Assembly (NCBI GenBank): GCA_028280445.1
Contig: JANQLU010000085.1
Coordinates: 19,787-83,786 of the forward strand
From: Pirellulaceae bacterium
GTDB taxonomy: Bacteria; Planctomycetota; Planctomycetia; Pirellulales; Pirellulaceae
Direction of reading: 5' to 3'
Length of the DNA: 64,000 bases
The notes beneath the pieces were generated by a model. The model was not told the origin of the DNA. It was given only the letters and a program-made list of their open reading frames with translations, and did no database searches. Both the position numbers and the translations under genes were made by a program. Shown piece after piece: positions 1 to 8,818 of this stretch. How positions within the stretch are numbered: the stretch's first letter is position 1; each line of letters begins with the position of its first letter.

Positions 1-2034
1 CCCAACCCAGAACAAAATCGTGGCCGCGGTGACGTTTTGTACCACATGGGATACAGCACGGACTGGAAAACCGCGACCGGCGAAGACGTCCATATTTCGC
101 TGTGTTTTAACCCGAGCCACCTCGAATTTGTGAATCCGGTCGCCATTGGCCGTTGTCGCTCGAAACAGGATCGCATCAACGATTACCAGAATGAAAAAGT
201 GATGACGATCCTGATCCACGGCGATGCCGCTTTTGCCGGCGAAGGTGTCGTTCAGGAAACATTGAATTTGTCACAACTGAAAGGCTATCAGGTCGGCGGT
301 ACGATCCACGTAATTTTGAACAACCAGATTGGATTTACGACGCCGTCGCCATTGAGTCGCTCGACAACGTATGCCAGTGACGTTGCCAAAATGCTGCAAA
401 TTCCGATCTTTCACGTAAATGGCGAAGATCCCGAAGCGGTCGCGCAAGTTGTTCAGTTGTCGATGGATTTCCGGCAAGAGTTTCATCGGGATGTCGTCAT
501 CGATATGTACTGTTACCGGCGACATGGACACAACGAAAGTGACGAACCTCGGTTCACGCAACCGTTGATGTATTCTTTGATCGACAAACGGCCAACGATT
601 CGAGACAGTTATCTGAAGAGCCTGTTGAAGCTGCGAAAAATTACGCAAGAACAAGCGGACAAGATCGCTGAAGATCGACAACAAACTCTGGAACGCGAGT
701 TTGAGTCGGCTAAAAAGGAAGAATTCACATCCGACGATCAAACCATGACCGGCTACTGGAATGGTTACTACGGAGGATTCGAGCGAACGGACGACGAAGT
801 CGACACGACGGTCCCGATTGGCAAACTGACTTATGCCCTCGATCGTTTGACAACTTTGCCGGATGATTTCACGCTCAACTCCAAACTCAAAATGGTGTTC
901 AAACGCCGCAAAGATATGGCGGCGGGAAAATCCCCGGTAGATTGGGCCACTGCCGAACTGGCGGCCATGGCAACTTTGGCGCTCGATGGGCACCCGATAC
1001 GAATTTCAGGCCAGGACACCGGACGCGGAACGTTCAGCCAGCGGCATGCCGAACTGCATGACATGGAAGGCGGCTTTGATTACATTCCGATGCAACATTT
1101 GTCGGACGACCAGGCTCAAGTAGATATTATTAATAGCCCGTTGAGTGAAACTGCTGTCCTCGGTTTTGAATACGGTTACAGTTTGGATCATCCCGAAGCG
1201 TTTGTGGGCTGGGAAGCTCAATTCGGCGATTTTTACAATGTCGCACAAGTCATTGTCGATCAATTTATCGCCAGTGCCGAAGACAAATGGAATCGCCTCA
1301 GCGGCCTGGTGATGTTGCTGCCGCACGGCTTCGAAGGTGCCGGCCCGGAACATTGTAGCGCCCGCATGGAACGGTTTCTCATGCTGACGGCAGAACACAA
1401 TATGCAGATCGTCAATGCGACGACCTCGGCACAGTATTTCCACCTGCTGCGCCGACAGGTCCTGCGTCCTTGGCGAAAACCATTGATCGTATTTACGCCC
1501 AAAAGTTTGTTGCGTGAACCGTTGGTGGCGTCGCCACTCGAACAATTTACAACAGGCTCGTTCCAACGCGTGCTCGCCGATCCCGATGACAACCAGTTGG
1601 GAATTCCGCAACGAATTCTGCTGGCGACGGGCAAGGTGGCCGTTGATCTGATTAAAGAACGTCGTGAACAATCTCGGACCGACGTTGCCATCGTTCGTCT
1701 GGAACAATTGTATCCGCTGCCCGAGCAACAACTCGAAGAAGTTTTGAGCCAATATCCCGATGGTACACCGGTCTACTGGGTTCAAGAGGAGCCCAAAAAC
1801 ATGGGCGCTTGGGCATTTATCAAATTCCATTTTGGTAACAACCTGTTTGGACGTTGGCCAATTGAGCCCATCACACGTCCCGAGTCCGCCAGTCCTTCGA
1901 CGGGCTCCAAGAAAACACATAAAATCGAACAGACCGAGTTGATCACCCAGGCATTGGGAAGTTCGTCTGTCGAATCTGTTCCTTCGGCCAACGGCCAATC
2001 TGGCGAAGTCAAATTGAAAATTCGTTCTTCATAA
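1..2034 (+). CDS. sucA: 2-oxoglutarate dehydrogenase E1 component (partial, 5' end outside window)
   Basis: Thiamine-diphosphate E1 subunit of the 2-oxoglutarate dehydrogenase complex (TCA cycle), which decarboxylates 2-oxoglutarate and passes succinyl to the E2 lipoyl arm. The frame is open from base 1, so the ATG at 37 is internal. About 677 C-terminal residues are present of a protein that is usually about 900-950. Recognisable SucA blocks are FNPSHLEFVNPVAIG, IHGDAAFAGEGVVQETLN, NNQIGFTT, FHVNGEDPEAV, CYRRHGHNESDEP and GQDTGRGTFSQRHA, plus the typical C-terminal end WVQEEPKNMGAW. sucB starts 21 bases downstream, so the two are probably co-transcribed. No E3 gene follows. Confidence 0.97.
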   Translation, partial: PNPEQNRGRGDVLYHMGYSTDWKTATGEDVHISLCFNPSHLEFVNPVAIGRCRSKQDRINDYQNEKVMTILIHGDAAFAGEGVVQETLNLSQLKGYQVGGTIHVILNNQIGFTTPSPLSRSTTYASDVAKMLQIPIFHVNGEDPEAVAQVVQLSMDFRQEFHRDVVIDMYCYRRHGHNESDEPRFTQPLMYSLIDKRPTIRDSYLKSLLKLRKITQEQADKIAEDRQQTLEREFESAKKEEFTSDDQTMTGYWNGYYGGFERTDDEVDTTVPIGKLTYALDRLTTLPDDFTLNSKLKMVFKRRKDMAAGKSPVDWATAELAAMATLALDGHPIRISGQDTGRGTFSQRHAELHDMEGGFDYIPMQHLSDDQAQVDIINSPLSETAVLGFEYGYSLDHPEAFVGWEAQFGDFYNVAQVIVDQFIASAEDKWNRLSGLVMLLPHGFEGAGPEHCSARMERFLMLTAEHNMQIVNATTSAQYFHLLRRQVLRPWRKPLIVFTPKSLLREPLVASPLEQFTTGSFQRVLADPDDNQLGIPQRILLATGKVAVDLIKERREQSRTDVAIVRLEQLYPLPEQQLEEVLSQYPDGTPVYWVQEEPKNMGAWAFIKFHFGNNLFGRWPIEPITRPESASPSTGSKKTHKIEQTELITQALGSSSVESVPSANGQSGEVKLKIRSS

Positions 2035-2055
2035 ATCTGAATCAACGAGCAGATC

Positions 2056-3297
2056 ATGATTGAAATTACGGTGCCCGAATTGGGTGAATCGATCCAGGAA
2101 GTCCAAGTCGCAACCTGGTTTAAAAAAGAAGGCGAGTTCGTCAAAAAAGACGAAGATCTCGTCGAGTTGGAATCTGAAAAAGCGTCCCAGGCATTGCCTG
2201 CGCCCGAGTCAGGTATCCTCGGCTCGATCAAAGTGCCCGAAGGAGAATTCGCGCAAGTGGGCGATGTTCTGGCTGTGATGGAAAAAGCTGATGCTCCTGT
2301 CCCCGTGACCACCGACGGTACACCAGAAACGCCTTCGGCGCCGGCCGCAGAGGCACCCAATGGCTCAACTGAATCCATCATCATGCCGGCTGCGCAGCGG
2401 ATGTTGCACGAATACAAAATCTCGGCGGACGCCATAACTGCCAGTGGCCCCGGCGGTCGGCTGCTCAAAGAAGACGTTCAGGCATTTATTGAGAAAAATA
2501 ATTTGTCGCCGGGCGGACAACCTGCCGGTTCGCCGCCCAAAGCGGAAAGTGAAGCTGAAGCGCAATGGGTCCAAGCACTTTCCGAAATCGGAATTCACCG
2601 CGAAGAAACGGTGAAGCCGATGAGCATGATTCGACGAACCATCGCCAAACGTCTCGTCGAAGCTCAGAATTCCGCAGCGCTGCTGACGACGTTTAACGAA
2701 ATTGACATGGAGCCGGTCATGTCGCTTCGTAAAAAATACAAAGAACCGTTTCTCGACAAACACGGGGTCAAGCTCGGCTTTATGAGCTTTTTCGCCAAAG
2801 CGTCCGTCGAGGCTTTGCGGCGGTTCCCGGCAATCAATTCCGAAATTCGCGGCAATGATGTCGTTTCAAGAAATTACTATGACATCGGCATCGCGATCGG
2901 TGGTGGGAAAGGACTCGTTGTCCCCGTCATTCGCAACGTCGAAAAAATCAGCTTTGCCGACATCGAGCGCCAAATCGGACGGTTCGCCGCACTCGCACAG
3001 GAAAACAAAATCAAACCTGCGGACCTCGAAGGCGGAACATTCACGATCAGCAACGGAGGAGTTTACGGCTCGCTGCTTTCGACTCCGATTGTCAATCCTC
3101 CGCAAAGCGGCATCCTCGGTTTGCACTCGATTCAACAACGACCAGTAGCCGTCGACGGCCAAGTCGTGATTCGACCGATGATGTATATCGCGTTGTCTTA
3201 TGATCATCGCATCGTCGATGGGCGCGAAGCGGTCGGCTTTTTGCGAACAGTCAAAGAGGTTCTCGAAGAACCCGCCCGTCTGTTCCTGGAAGTTTAA
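2056..3297 (+). CDS. sucB: Dihydrolipoamide succinyltransferase, E2 of 2-oxoglutarate dehydrogenase
   Basis: Core acyltransferase of the 2-oxoglutarate dehydrogenase complex, 413 residues, a usual SucB length. The N-terminal lipoyl domain is at about residues 1-78, with the lipoylated lysine in [10 protein letters not shown] Pro/Ala-rich linker follows. The E3-binding domain is at about 105-145 ([27 protein letters not shown]). The catalytic domain runs from about 185 to the end, with the family signature [13 protein letters not shown] containing the catalytic His and Asp. The ATG lies 21 bases after the sucA stop. A family B palindrome lies immediately after the stop and could act as a 3' hairpin. 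Confidence 0.96.
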   Translation: MIEITVPELGESIQEVQVATWFKKEGEFVKKDEDLVELESEKASQALPAPESGILGSIKVPEGEFAQVGDVLAVMEKADAPVPVTTDGTPETPSAPAAEAPNGSTESIIMPAAQRMLHEYKISADAITASGPGGRLLKEDVQAFIEKNNLSPGGQPAGSPPKAESEAEAQWVQALSEIGIHREETVKPMSMIRRTIAKRLVEAQNSAALLTTFNEIDMEPVMSLRKKYKEPFLDKHGVKLGFMSFFAKASVEALRRFPAINSEIRGNDVVSRNYYDIGIAIGGGKGLVVPVIRNVEKISFADIERQIGRFAALAQENKIKPADLEGGTFTISNGGVYGSLLSTPIVNPPQSGILGLHSIQQRPVAVDGQVVIRPMMYIALSYDHRIVDGREAVGFLRTVKEVLEEPARLFLEV

Positions 3298-3298
3298 C

Positions 3299-3352
3299 GT
3301 AGGGCCAGTTCCCACCGGCCGATCTACAATCGGCGGTAGGAATCGGCCCTAG
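3299..3352. repeat. Palindromic intergenic repeat, family B
   Basis: Degenerate copy of an inverted repeat whose arms read GTAGGGCCGGTTCCCACC and its complement, here with a short unmatched centre. It begins two bases after the sucB stop, so its hairpin would form at the 3' end of the sucAB transcript. Confidence 0.85.
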
Positions 3353-3373
3353 CTGCGAGAAGGCAAGGCTATT

Positions 3374-3442
3374 GTGAGCGGCGAGGCGCTAGCCGCCGGT
3401 ACGAAGCGCAAAAGAACCGGCGGCTAGCGCCTTGCCGCTCAC
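3374..3442. repeat. Palindromic intergenic repeat, family A
   Basis: Arms are GTGAGCGGCGAGGCGCTAGC and a near-complement ending GCCTTGCCGCTCAC, around a variable centre. Other copies start at 5886, 7719, 8626, 24311, 33117, 58818 and 63952, always between genes. Confidence 0.9.
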
Positions 3443-3471
3443 GGAATCAGGTTCCAACCAAATCGTAAGCG

Positions 3472-3539
3472 CGAAGCGTGAGCGAGGGACCGGAAACCAC
3501 ACAAATGTGTATCCAACGTCGTCCCTCGCTCACGCTTCG
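3472..3539. repeat. Palindromic repeat, family H, overlapping the 3' end of the epimerase gene
   Basis: Perfect 19-base arms: CGAAGCGTGAGCGAGGGAC at 3472-3490 and its complement at 3521-3539. The right arm contains the stop codon and last codons of the minus-strand epimerase gene. A single half copy lies near 25206-25228. Confidence 0.85.
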
Positions 3540-4489
3540 GGTTGCGATTTTGAAACGCTGCACAAATCCTGGAGCGCGTTCGAAAGCTCTGGAAACTGAA
3601 AATCAAACCCCTCATCCACCAACCGTTTGGGCAAAACGTATCGACCGTAAATTGCCAGCTCGGGGTCCGTTCGAAAAATGTAATGCGCGCCGATGCGAAC
3701 CATCATTTCCGTGGCTGGTAAACCAATCGGCATCCGCATTGCCCGGCGGAGTGTTCTCATAAATTCAACTTGGCTTACGGGATTGGGCGATGATGCGATA
3801 TACATGCCTTGCATCGACGGATCGGTCAGTGCTCGTTCGAATATTCGGTTCATATCGTTTTCATGCAGCCAGCTCATCCCTTGTTGACCACGTCCCACGC
3901 GGCCACCCAATCCGAAACGCGTGATAGACTTTAAACGGGCCAGTGCTCCGCCACCGACGCCTCGGTTTCGCCCTACGACAAAACTGGTTCGCAAAATCAC
4001 CGAACGCTGCTCGGGCAAAACCGATTCGGCGTACGCTTGCTCCCATGCCTGGCCGACGGTTGGAGCCAACCCGGTACCAACCGCCGACTCTTCGGTGCAA
4101 CGAACGGTTGGTGGATCACCGTAAATATGCGCCGTACTCATCTGCACCCAGACCGGTGGCGGGTTTTTGAGTTGCCGCATCGCGCGTCCCAAAACGCGTG
4201 TTGATTCGACACGGGAACGCAAGATTTCATCTTGATGATCGGGCGTTTTGATACAATCGACCGTCCGGCCTGTCAGATTGACGATACCATCAGCATTTTC
4301 CAACGCGGCAACCCAATCGCCGATTTCAACGGCATCCCACCGAGCGTGGCTCCAGGGGCCATCGATTCTGGGTGCACTGCGCGAAACCAGAATCACTTTG
4401 TCGCCACGTTCTGAAAGATGATATGCCAGGGAAACACCCAGAAATCCACTTCCACCGGCAATGACATAAGTTTTACGAGCAACGGTCAC
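3530..4489 (-). CDS. TIGR01777-family NAD(P)-dependent epimerase/dehydratase (YfcH/SDR39U1 type)
   Basis: Extended SDR protein of 319 residues with the N-terminal Rossmann motif GGSGFLG, the family signature NLTGRTVDC after the second strand, a [10 protein letters not shown] segment, and a C-terminal part typical of TIGR01777 ([23 protein letters not shown]). Substrate unknown. A GTG start at 4489 is preferred because AAAAGG precedes it by about 8 bases; the frame also extends upstream to a TTG. The final residues PEA and the TGA stop are encoded by the arm of a family H repeat, so the original C-terminus may have been altered. Single-gene unit with a repeat-filled gap on each side. Confidence 0.85.
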   Translation of the reverse strand: MTVARKTYVIAGGSGFLGVSLAYHLSERGDKVILVSRSAPRIDGPWSHARWDAVEIGDWVAALENADGIVNLTGRTVDCIKTPDHQDEILRSRVESTRVLGRAMRQLKNPPPVWVQMSTAHIYGDPPTVRCTEESAVGTGLAPTVGQAWEQAYAESVLPEQRSVILRTSFVVGRNRGVGGGALARLKSITRFGLGGRVGRGQQGMSWLHENDMNRIFERALTDPSMQGMYIASSPNPVSQVEFMRTLRRAMRMPIGLPATEMMVRIGAHYIFRTDPELAIYGRYVLPKRLVDEGFDFQFPELSNALQDLCSVSKSQPEA

Positions 4490-4617
4490 ATTTGCCACCT
4501 TTTCATTAGGGCACAAAAAATTGCTGTCTCAGATGCCCTATTTATTCAACTGCAAAACCATCCTGCAGATAACGAGTGTTGAGTTGGCTGTGCCTCGATT
4601 GATGTCCAAACTGGTTT

Positions 4618-4646
4618 GGGAGGGCGAGGCTCCTGCCGAGCCGCGG
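4618..4646. repeat. Family C repeat, half unit
   Basis: One arm, GGGAGGGCGAGGCTCCTGCC followed by GAGCC. The gap 4490-4966 holds this, a family D element and another family C element, and no credible gene. A short open frame here reads EGEAPAEP, which is simply the translated repeat. Confidence 0.8.
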
Positions 4647-4738
4647 GTGTGTCAGTGTCGTATTGCGGGTGTGTCGTATTGGTTTTGCGAGTTGTCATTG
4701 GCTCGACGCGTGTGTCGTATCAGCTCGCCCCTCCGCGT

Positions 4739-4840
4739 ACCACTGGTTATGCCAGCGGCATGGTTTAATAGTGGTCGTTAAGTTACGTCAGTAAAAAACC
4801 ATTGTTGATGAGTAAATCACTGGCAAAGCCAGTGGCACCC
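4739..4840. repeat. Family D element (CACTGG/CCAGTG palindromes), degenerate
   Basis: Bounded by a degraded CCACTGGTTATGCCAGCGG and by CACTGGCAAAGCCAGTGGCA. It has the same architecture as the elements at 25014, 37176 and 53698: a small palindrome at each end of an AT-richer centre of roughly 60-70 bases. Confidence 0.65.
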
Positions 4841-4843
4841 AAC

Positions 4844-4912
4844 CGCGAGGCCTGCCGAGCCGCGGGTGTGCTGTATTGGCTCGGCGGGAGCCTCGCCCTC
4901 CCGAATTTGCCC
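4844..4912. repeat. Family C inverted repeat
   Basis: Left arm GAGGCCTGCCGAGCCGCGGG, slightly damaged; right arm GGCTCGGCGGGAGCCTCGCC ending CTCCC. It lies directly against the preceding family D element. Confidence 0.8.
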
Positions 4913-4966
4913 TCTCGACATTCAACCGAAACGCTTCCATGTTGATTTTTGGGCACTCATCGTATG

Positions 4967-5701
4967 TCAGCTGGTCAATCGAAAACCGAAATAATTCATT
5001 CCTCGAATTTCAGACCGATGGAAAACCTCAAAACCTTGAGACTCAGCAAAATGAACAAGCTCGTCAGGCGATAGCCGAAGTTTGGGATAACAACTGACAG
5101 ACATTTTCCAAACATCGTCAGACCGTTGGTGAATGATGTCGTGTACGATAACCGTCGCCGCGTGATACTCAAGAAAACATGTATGGATTCGATTTTCGTC
5201 TGCTCGCACTGGAATAAATCGGTCGACGCCGCCCGGGGTCGCAGACGTGTAGTCGCGAAATGACAGACAGAGAATTCCACCGTCCACTAAACATTGCTTT
5301 GCGTTTGAAATCAATTGATGTACGTCGCTGATGTTTTCCAAATGTGTCAGCGTATCTCCCATGCAAACGATGACTGCAGCGCGGTCATCCAGGTGATCTG
5401 GAAATTTTCGCAAATCACCTTGAATTGGCACAATCGACTGGTCGGTAATCCACTGGCGAAGTTCCAAAAGTAAATGTTGGGACGTATCGATAGCGACAAC
5501 ATGGAACCCAAGTCGGGCGAGCGGTATCGCCTGAATTCCATGACCACAACCGAGATCAACTGCAATTCTTGAGTGGTCCGTTGACAGATTCAGCGACTCA
5601 AAGAATTGTTGTTGAAGTTGACATGCGGATTCAAAATCGCCCACCATCCAGGAATAGATCGGTGCAAGATGTTTCTCATAATGTTCAAAAGTTGATGTCA
5701 T
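4967..5701 (-). CDS. Class I SAM-dependent methyltransferase
   Basis: Protein of 244 residues with a seven-beta-strand methyltransferase fold. Motif I is VDLGCGHGIQAIPLA at about residues 50-65 (SAM binding), followed by the acidic loop VVAIDTS that contacts the ribose, then QGDLRKFPD and the motif IV-like VCMGDTLTHL. The acceptor substrate cannot be told from sequence. The ATG at 5701 is preferred over the upstream TTG at 5716 because the family usually begins just before a FxxYxxHLAPIYSWM-like segment. Monocistronic, with repeat-filled gaps on both sides. Confidence 0.88.
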   Translation of the reverse strand: MTSTFEHYEKHLAPIYSWMVGDFESACQLQQQFFESLNLSTDHSRIAVDLGCGHGIQAIPLARLGFHVVAIDTSQHLLLELRQWITDQSIVPIQGDLRKFPDHLDDRAAVIVCMGDTLTHLENISDVHQLISNAKQCLVDGGILCLSFRDYTSATPGGVDRFIPVRADENRIHTCFLEYHAATVIVHDIIHQRSDDVWKMSVSCYPKLRLSPDELVHFAESQGFEVFHRSEIRGMNYFGFRLTS

Positions 5702-5752
5702 TGATCTCGAAACCAATTTGAGAAAAAACTATTGGCGATGTTTTAGCGTATG

Positions 5753-5880
5753 AAGGCGAGGTTCGGGAGGGCGAGGTTCGGGAGGGCGAGGCTCCTGCCG
5801 AGCCAATGGGACGCACGCGCTGAACGGATACAACAACCTAACGAGCCAATACGACGAAACCGCGGCTCGGCAGGAGCCTG
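5753..5880. repeat. Family C repeat cluster
   Basis: Tandem left half-units (GGGAGGGCGAGG twice) followed by a full left arm, a spacer, and a right arm CGGCTCGGCAGGAGCCTG. The left arm has been locally duplicated. Confidence 0.75.
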
Positions 5881-5885
5881 ATCCT

Positions 5886-5954
5886 GTGAGCGGCAAGGCG
5901 CTAGCCGCCGGTTCGTCAGCGCTTCGTACCGGCGGCTAGCGCCTTGCCGCTCAC
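5886..5954. repeat. Palindromic intergenic repeat, family A
   Basis: Near-perfect copy: GTGAGCGGCAAGGCGCTAGC and its complement around a short centre. It ends three bases before the stop of the minus-strand gene at 5958, at that gene's 3' end. Confidence 0.9.
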
Positions 5955-5957
5955 GAT

Positions 5958-6389
5958 CTATTGTTCAGTCAACCCTCTCAACACATCGAGTCGATTGCGG
6001 GGCGTATCTGGATTGAGAAACTCCGGAATCGTTTGCGAAGTGCGTTTGGGACGATTGAGATAACTGACGGGCCACTCGGCGATGCGACGTTTTTTGATAT
6101 GCACATAACGGCCGGGTTCTGGCTCGTCGATATACTCTTCTTGCACAATCAACGCCAAAGGTTCTTCAGCGCCGATGGTCAAAGTCGAGAATGCCAATGC
6201 GTCTTCGTAAGTTTCAAAGGCGTAGTAGTAATCATCACCGTCTGCTTCGTCCGGTGCTCCGGCCTCGGGGTGGCACCAGACTCGATATTCGAGCACCGAA
6301 TCCCAAACATATCCGCCGCCAGCATCTGCCAGTGCGGCATAAGTGCCGACTTTTGCTGGGTCCAAAACCGGAGGGTATTGGTACATCAT
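5958..6389 (-). CDS. Conserved hypothetical protein (143 aa)
   Basis: Soluble acidic protein beginning MMYQYPPVLDPAKVGTYAAL. I recognise it as a conserved bacterial family of unknown function, sometimes annotated beside GNAT acetyltransferases; no acetyltransferase gene is adjacent here. Notable features are a Tyr/Asp-rich segment (DGDDYYYAFETYEDAL) and RRIAEWPVSYL followed by a C-terminal PxxxNRLDVLRGL. No signal peptide or membrane segment. The ATG at 6389 has GAGG about 8 bases upstream. Function unknown. Confidence 0.75.
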   Translation of the reverse strand: MMYQYPPVLDPAKVGTYAALADAGGGYVWDSVLEYRVWCHPEAGAPDEADGDDYYYAFETYEDALAFSTLTIGAEEPLALIVQEEYIDEPEPGRYVHIKKRRIAEWPVSYLNRPKRTSQTIPEFLNPDTPRNRLDVLRGLTEQ

Positions 6390-6555
6390 TTTTGGTCCTC
6401 ACCGTTCAAGCGAACGTGCCGACTGTCCAAACCATTGTAAAGGTTTTATCTTCGCGCCCAACAGAAAAGCCGAATAAACCAAATGTCCGCTTGGGCGTAA
6501 TTCGAGTTTTTTGAACTCCAAAGCAAATTTTTCGACCATTGTCGACGAGGCACTT

Positions 6556-6593
6556 GAAAAAAAAGAGGTATGACACATGGATCATAACCTCTT
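6556..6593 (-). terminator. Rho-independent terminator of the HDOD gene
   Basis: Read on the minus strand, GAGGTTATGA pairs with TCATACCTC (one bulge) around an 8-base loop, followed by eight T. It lies about 35 bases downstream of the stop at 6627. Confidence 0.75.
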
Positions 6594-6626
6594 CGTTGCA
6601 CGTATTGCGTCGGTGAAAATGGTTAG

Positions 6627-7481
6627 CTAATTGCCGATGGCATCCATCGTTTCTTCATAAGTAGTAGCGGCTTGCTCAAGTATTTCACCCAGTTCATCTT
6701 GGCTGACACCTAAGTACTGTTGGGCGGGCTCCAACATATCTTGAGCGACTGTCGAACCGATCCCGTGTTGTCTGGCGAGCCCGTCAGCTAAATGAATCAG
6801 TTTCGACAATTCGCTTCCCGATTGGTCGGCTTCCGGTTCGTGATGGTATCGGATCGCGAATTTGATTTCGTCTGAAATCGGCCACGTCACGGCCATCCGC
6901 AAACCCACCTCTGCGTGATCGACACCGCAGAGGTTTTTTTCTTTTTCGAGCAATTCCATTCCGGAACACGATAACATAAGACCTGGGTATTCACTGGGAA
7001 TGACGTCTAAAAACAGAATTTTACCGACGTCATGAAAAATTCCCGACAAAAACGCAGAGTCCGGATCAACCGATTCTGCGGAACTGGCCAGACAGCGGGC
7101 AACGGTCGCACAGCCGAGTGAATGATTCCACAATGCCTCACTGGTATTTTTCGACGATTTGTCGCCGACGATGACCGTTCCTGCATAAGTCAAAGCCAGA
7201 TTTTTTAACGGGTTGTGACCCAACATGGCGACCGCTTGTTTGATCGATTTAATTTCGCTGGCAAATCCAAACATCGGGCTATTAACCATTCGCAAAATTC
7301 GCGCAGACAGTCCTGCGTCCTGTTCGATGATTTTTTCGTAATCTGCAATACTTGTCTCGGGGTCTTTGATGGCCGAGAGCAATTGACTCACGGATGTCGG
7401 AAATGGCCGAATTTCATGGCCGTCGTCTATTTTTTTCTGTATTGATTCTGCGATTGGTGAGCTATTTTCAGATTTTAACAT
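6627..7481 (-). CDS. HDOD domain protein
   Basis: Protein of 284 residues in which nearly the whole chain is an HDOD domain, a degenerate HD-type phosphohydrolase fold found in bacterial signalling proteins. Visible blocks are IIEQDAGLSARILRMVNSP, IKSIKQAVAMLGHNPLKNLA, LWNHSLGCATVAR, FLSGIFHDVGKI and YHHEPEA. HDOD proteins are usually regulatory rather than catalytic. No extra receiver or GGDEF domain is attached. It stands alone, followed by its own terminator. Start ATG at 7481; no better alternative is visible. Confidence 0.9.
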   Translation of the reverse strand: MLKSENSSPIAESIQKKIDDGHEIRPFPTSVSQLLSAIKDPETSIADYEKIIEQDAGLSARILRMVNSPMFGFASEIKSIKQAVAMLGHNPLKNLALTYAGTVIVGDKSSKNTSEALWNHSLGCATVARCLASSAESVDPDSAFLSGIFHDVGKILFLDVIPSEYPGLMLSCSGMELLEKEKNLCGVDHAEVGLRMAVTWPISDEIKFAIRYHHEPEADQSGSELSKLIHLADGLARQHGIGSTVAQDMLEPAQQYLGVSQDELGEILEQAATTYEETMDAIGN

Positions 7482-7718
7482 TCGCGACTCGATTTTTGGT
7501 GAAGTAGATTGCCGTACGATGAGTACCAGATTCAGTTGCGAGCATGGGCGTCATAATCGCATCGAATCATTCCTGGCAAACTTGCAAGGTTTTTTGGCAA
7601 GTTGCGCGTTACGGAAAGCGTCAGACAACATCGGATCGTCCGTCGCATTTTGCAAGGCTTGAAACGTCGTTACCGCGGTGAATATTCGCGCCCGGTTTCT
7701 TCGACAATCAAGTGGCCT

Positions 7719-7788
7719 GTGAGCGGGAAGGGGCTAGCCGCCGGTTCGTTGGTGCTTCAATACCGGCGGCTCGCCCCTTGCCGCTCAC
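7719..7788. repeat. Palindromic intergenic repeat, family A
   Basis: Variant copy (GTGAGCGGGAAGGGGCTAGC) in the 375-base gap 7482-7856. Both arms carry the same G-for-C type change (AAGGGGC and GCCCCTT), so the change is compensated and pairing is kept. No gene is evident in the rest of the gap. Confidence 0.85.
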
Positions 7789-7856
7789 AGGAACAGACCA
7801 CGGATCAGCGCACCGGTTGGACATCGTTCATGGTTTTCCGTTTTCGCATGACGTTG

Positions 7857-8444
7857 TTATCGAGGTTTGCGTTTATTCCGATAGATGCATTCATGCTTTT
7901 GCGGCTCAAACTCGCACTGAGTCTCTTCGACCAGCAACTGGTATCCGATCTTGACTTTCGGGCGCAGATTTTGACGAAGTGCGAAATGCAGACTTTGTGC
8001 CAAACCGACCGATCTCACGCTGCCGGTCACGGTCACCTCAATCCTCCGTTTTTTGTTAACCGTCCAGGACACTTGCGAAAAACATGGGTTCGTGCGAACT
8101 ATTTTTGTCATCACGATTTGCGAGTGCCGATAGGATTCGTGAAACTCCATTCTGTCTCGCACATTTTGGCCAAACCATGTCGGCATGAGCAGGAAACTGA
8201 ATGACCAAACAGCAACGCCAACTGAAACTACTCGTTTGATTTGAATCCACTGGAGAGGTTGAAAAAATGCGCGCTGCAACAAAACCACGATGAAGGCAGA
8301 CGAGAGACAAAAAAACGCACCAATTTCCCAACCGAACAAATGTTCCGCTCTGGCATAGCTGCCAAACCCAACACAAATCGCAACAACATACAGCAACAAT
8401 TGTTGCAATGAAAATCGAAACGATTTCGGTTGGCCGTCATCCAT
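7857..8444 (-). CDS. Hypothetical membrane protein with planctomycete-type N-terminal segment
   Basis: Protein of 195 residues. A short polar head is followed by FRFSLQQLLLYVVAICVGF, a pattern often seen in small planctomycete membrane proteins. Two further hydrophobic stretches follow (FFCLSSAFIVVLLQRAFF and VSVGVAVWSFSFLLMP), then a basic C-terminal half of about 100 residues with WTVNKKRRIEVTVTGSVRS, suggesting a beta-rich domain. The ATG at 8444 (MDDGQPKS) is preferred over the upstream TTG at 8480. Function unknown. Confidence 0.6.
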   Translation of the reverse strand: MDDGQPKSFRFSLQQLLLYVVAICVGFGSYARAEHLFGWEIGAFFCLSSAFIVVLLQRAFFQPLQWIQIKRVVSVGVAVWSFSFLLMPTWFGQNVRDRMEFHESYRHSQIVMTKIVRTNPCFSQVSWTVNKKRRIEVTVTGSVRSVGLAQSLHFALRQNLRPKVKIGYQLLVEETQCEFEPQKHECIYRNKRKPR

Positions 8445-8625
8445 CAGAAAGATTTCACAAAAACTTGAACCTTTGATCAACGGCTTCCAAGCGATTGCCG
8501 CGACCAGAAATTAGCAATTCGAAAAGGGGCGTAAAACTTACATCAACTGCTCAGGTAGATCTCTAGTTTTAGTACGAACACCACCAATTTGATGTTCGCT
8601 CAAAATGTGCAATGGTTCGTGTCCC

Positions 8626-8703
8626 GTGAGCGGCAAGGCGCTAGCCGCCGGTACGGTTAGTGTGCGGCAGCTCATTACCGGCGGCTAGCGCCTTGCCGCT
8701 CAC
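8626..8703. repeat. Palindromic intergenic repeat, family A
   Basis: Full copy with 27-base arms (GTGAGCGGCAAGGCGCTAGC...) around a 24-base centre. It occupies the gap 8445-8818, in which nothing else was recognised. Confidence 0.9.
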
Positions 8704-8818
8704 AATCCTTTCGTCGCCTCACTCATGACGCGTTTCTACATCGCAAAAGTTCACTGAACGCCGATTATCCCCGGCTGACGTTGGCGTGAACGATGGCCAG
8801 AACCTTGAGAAATTCATC

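Noticed and set aside
1006..1998. A 330-residue minus-strand frame
   Set aside because: Antisense to sucA, whose plus-strand product matches the E1 family along its whole length.
4521..4781. An 86-residue frame containing EGEAPAEP
   Set aside because: Most of it is translated family C repeat.
7602..8204. A 200-residue plus-strand frame
   Set aside because: Passes through a family A palindrome and lies antisense to the membrane gene at 7857; no domain or ribosome binding site.
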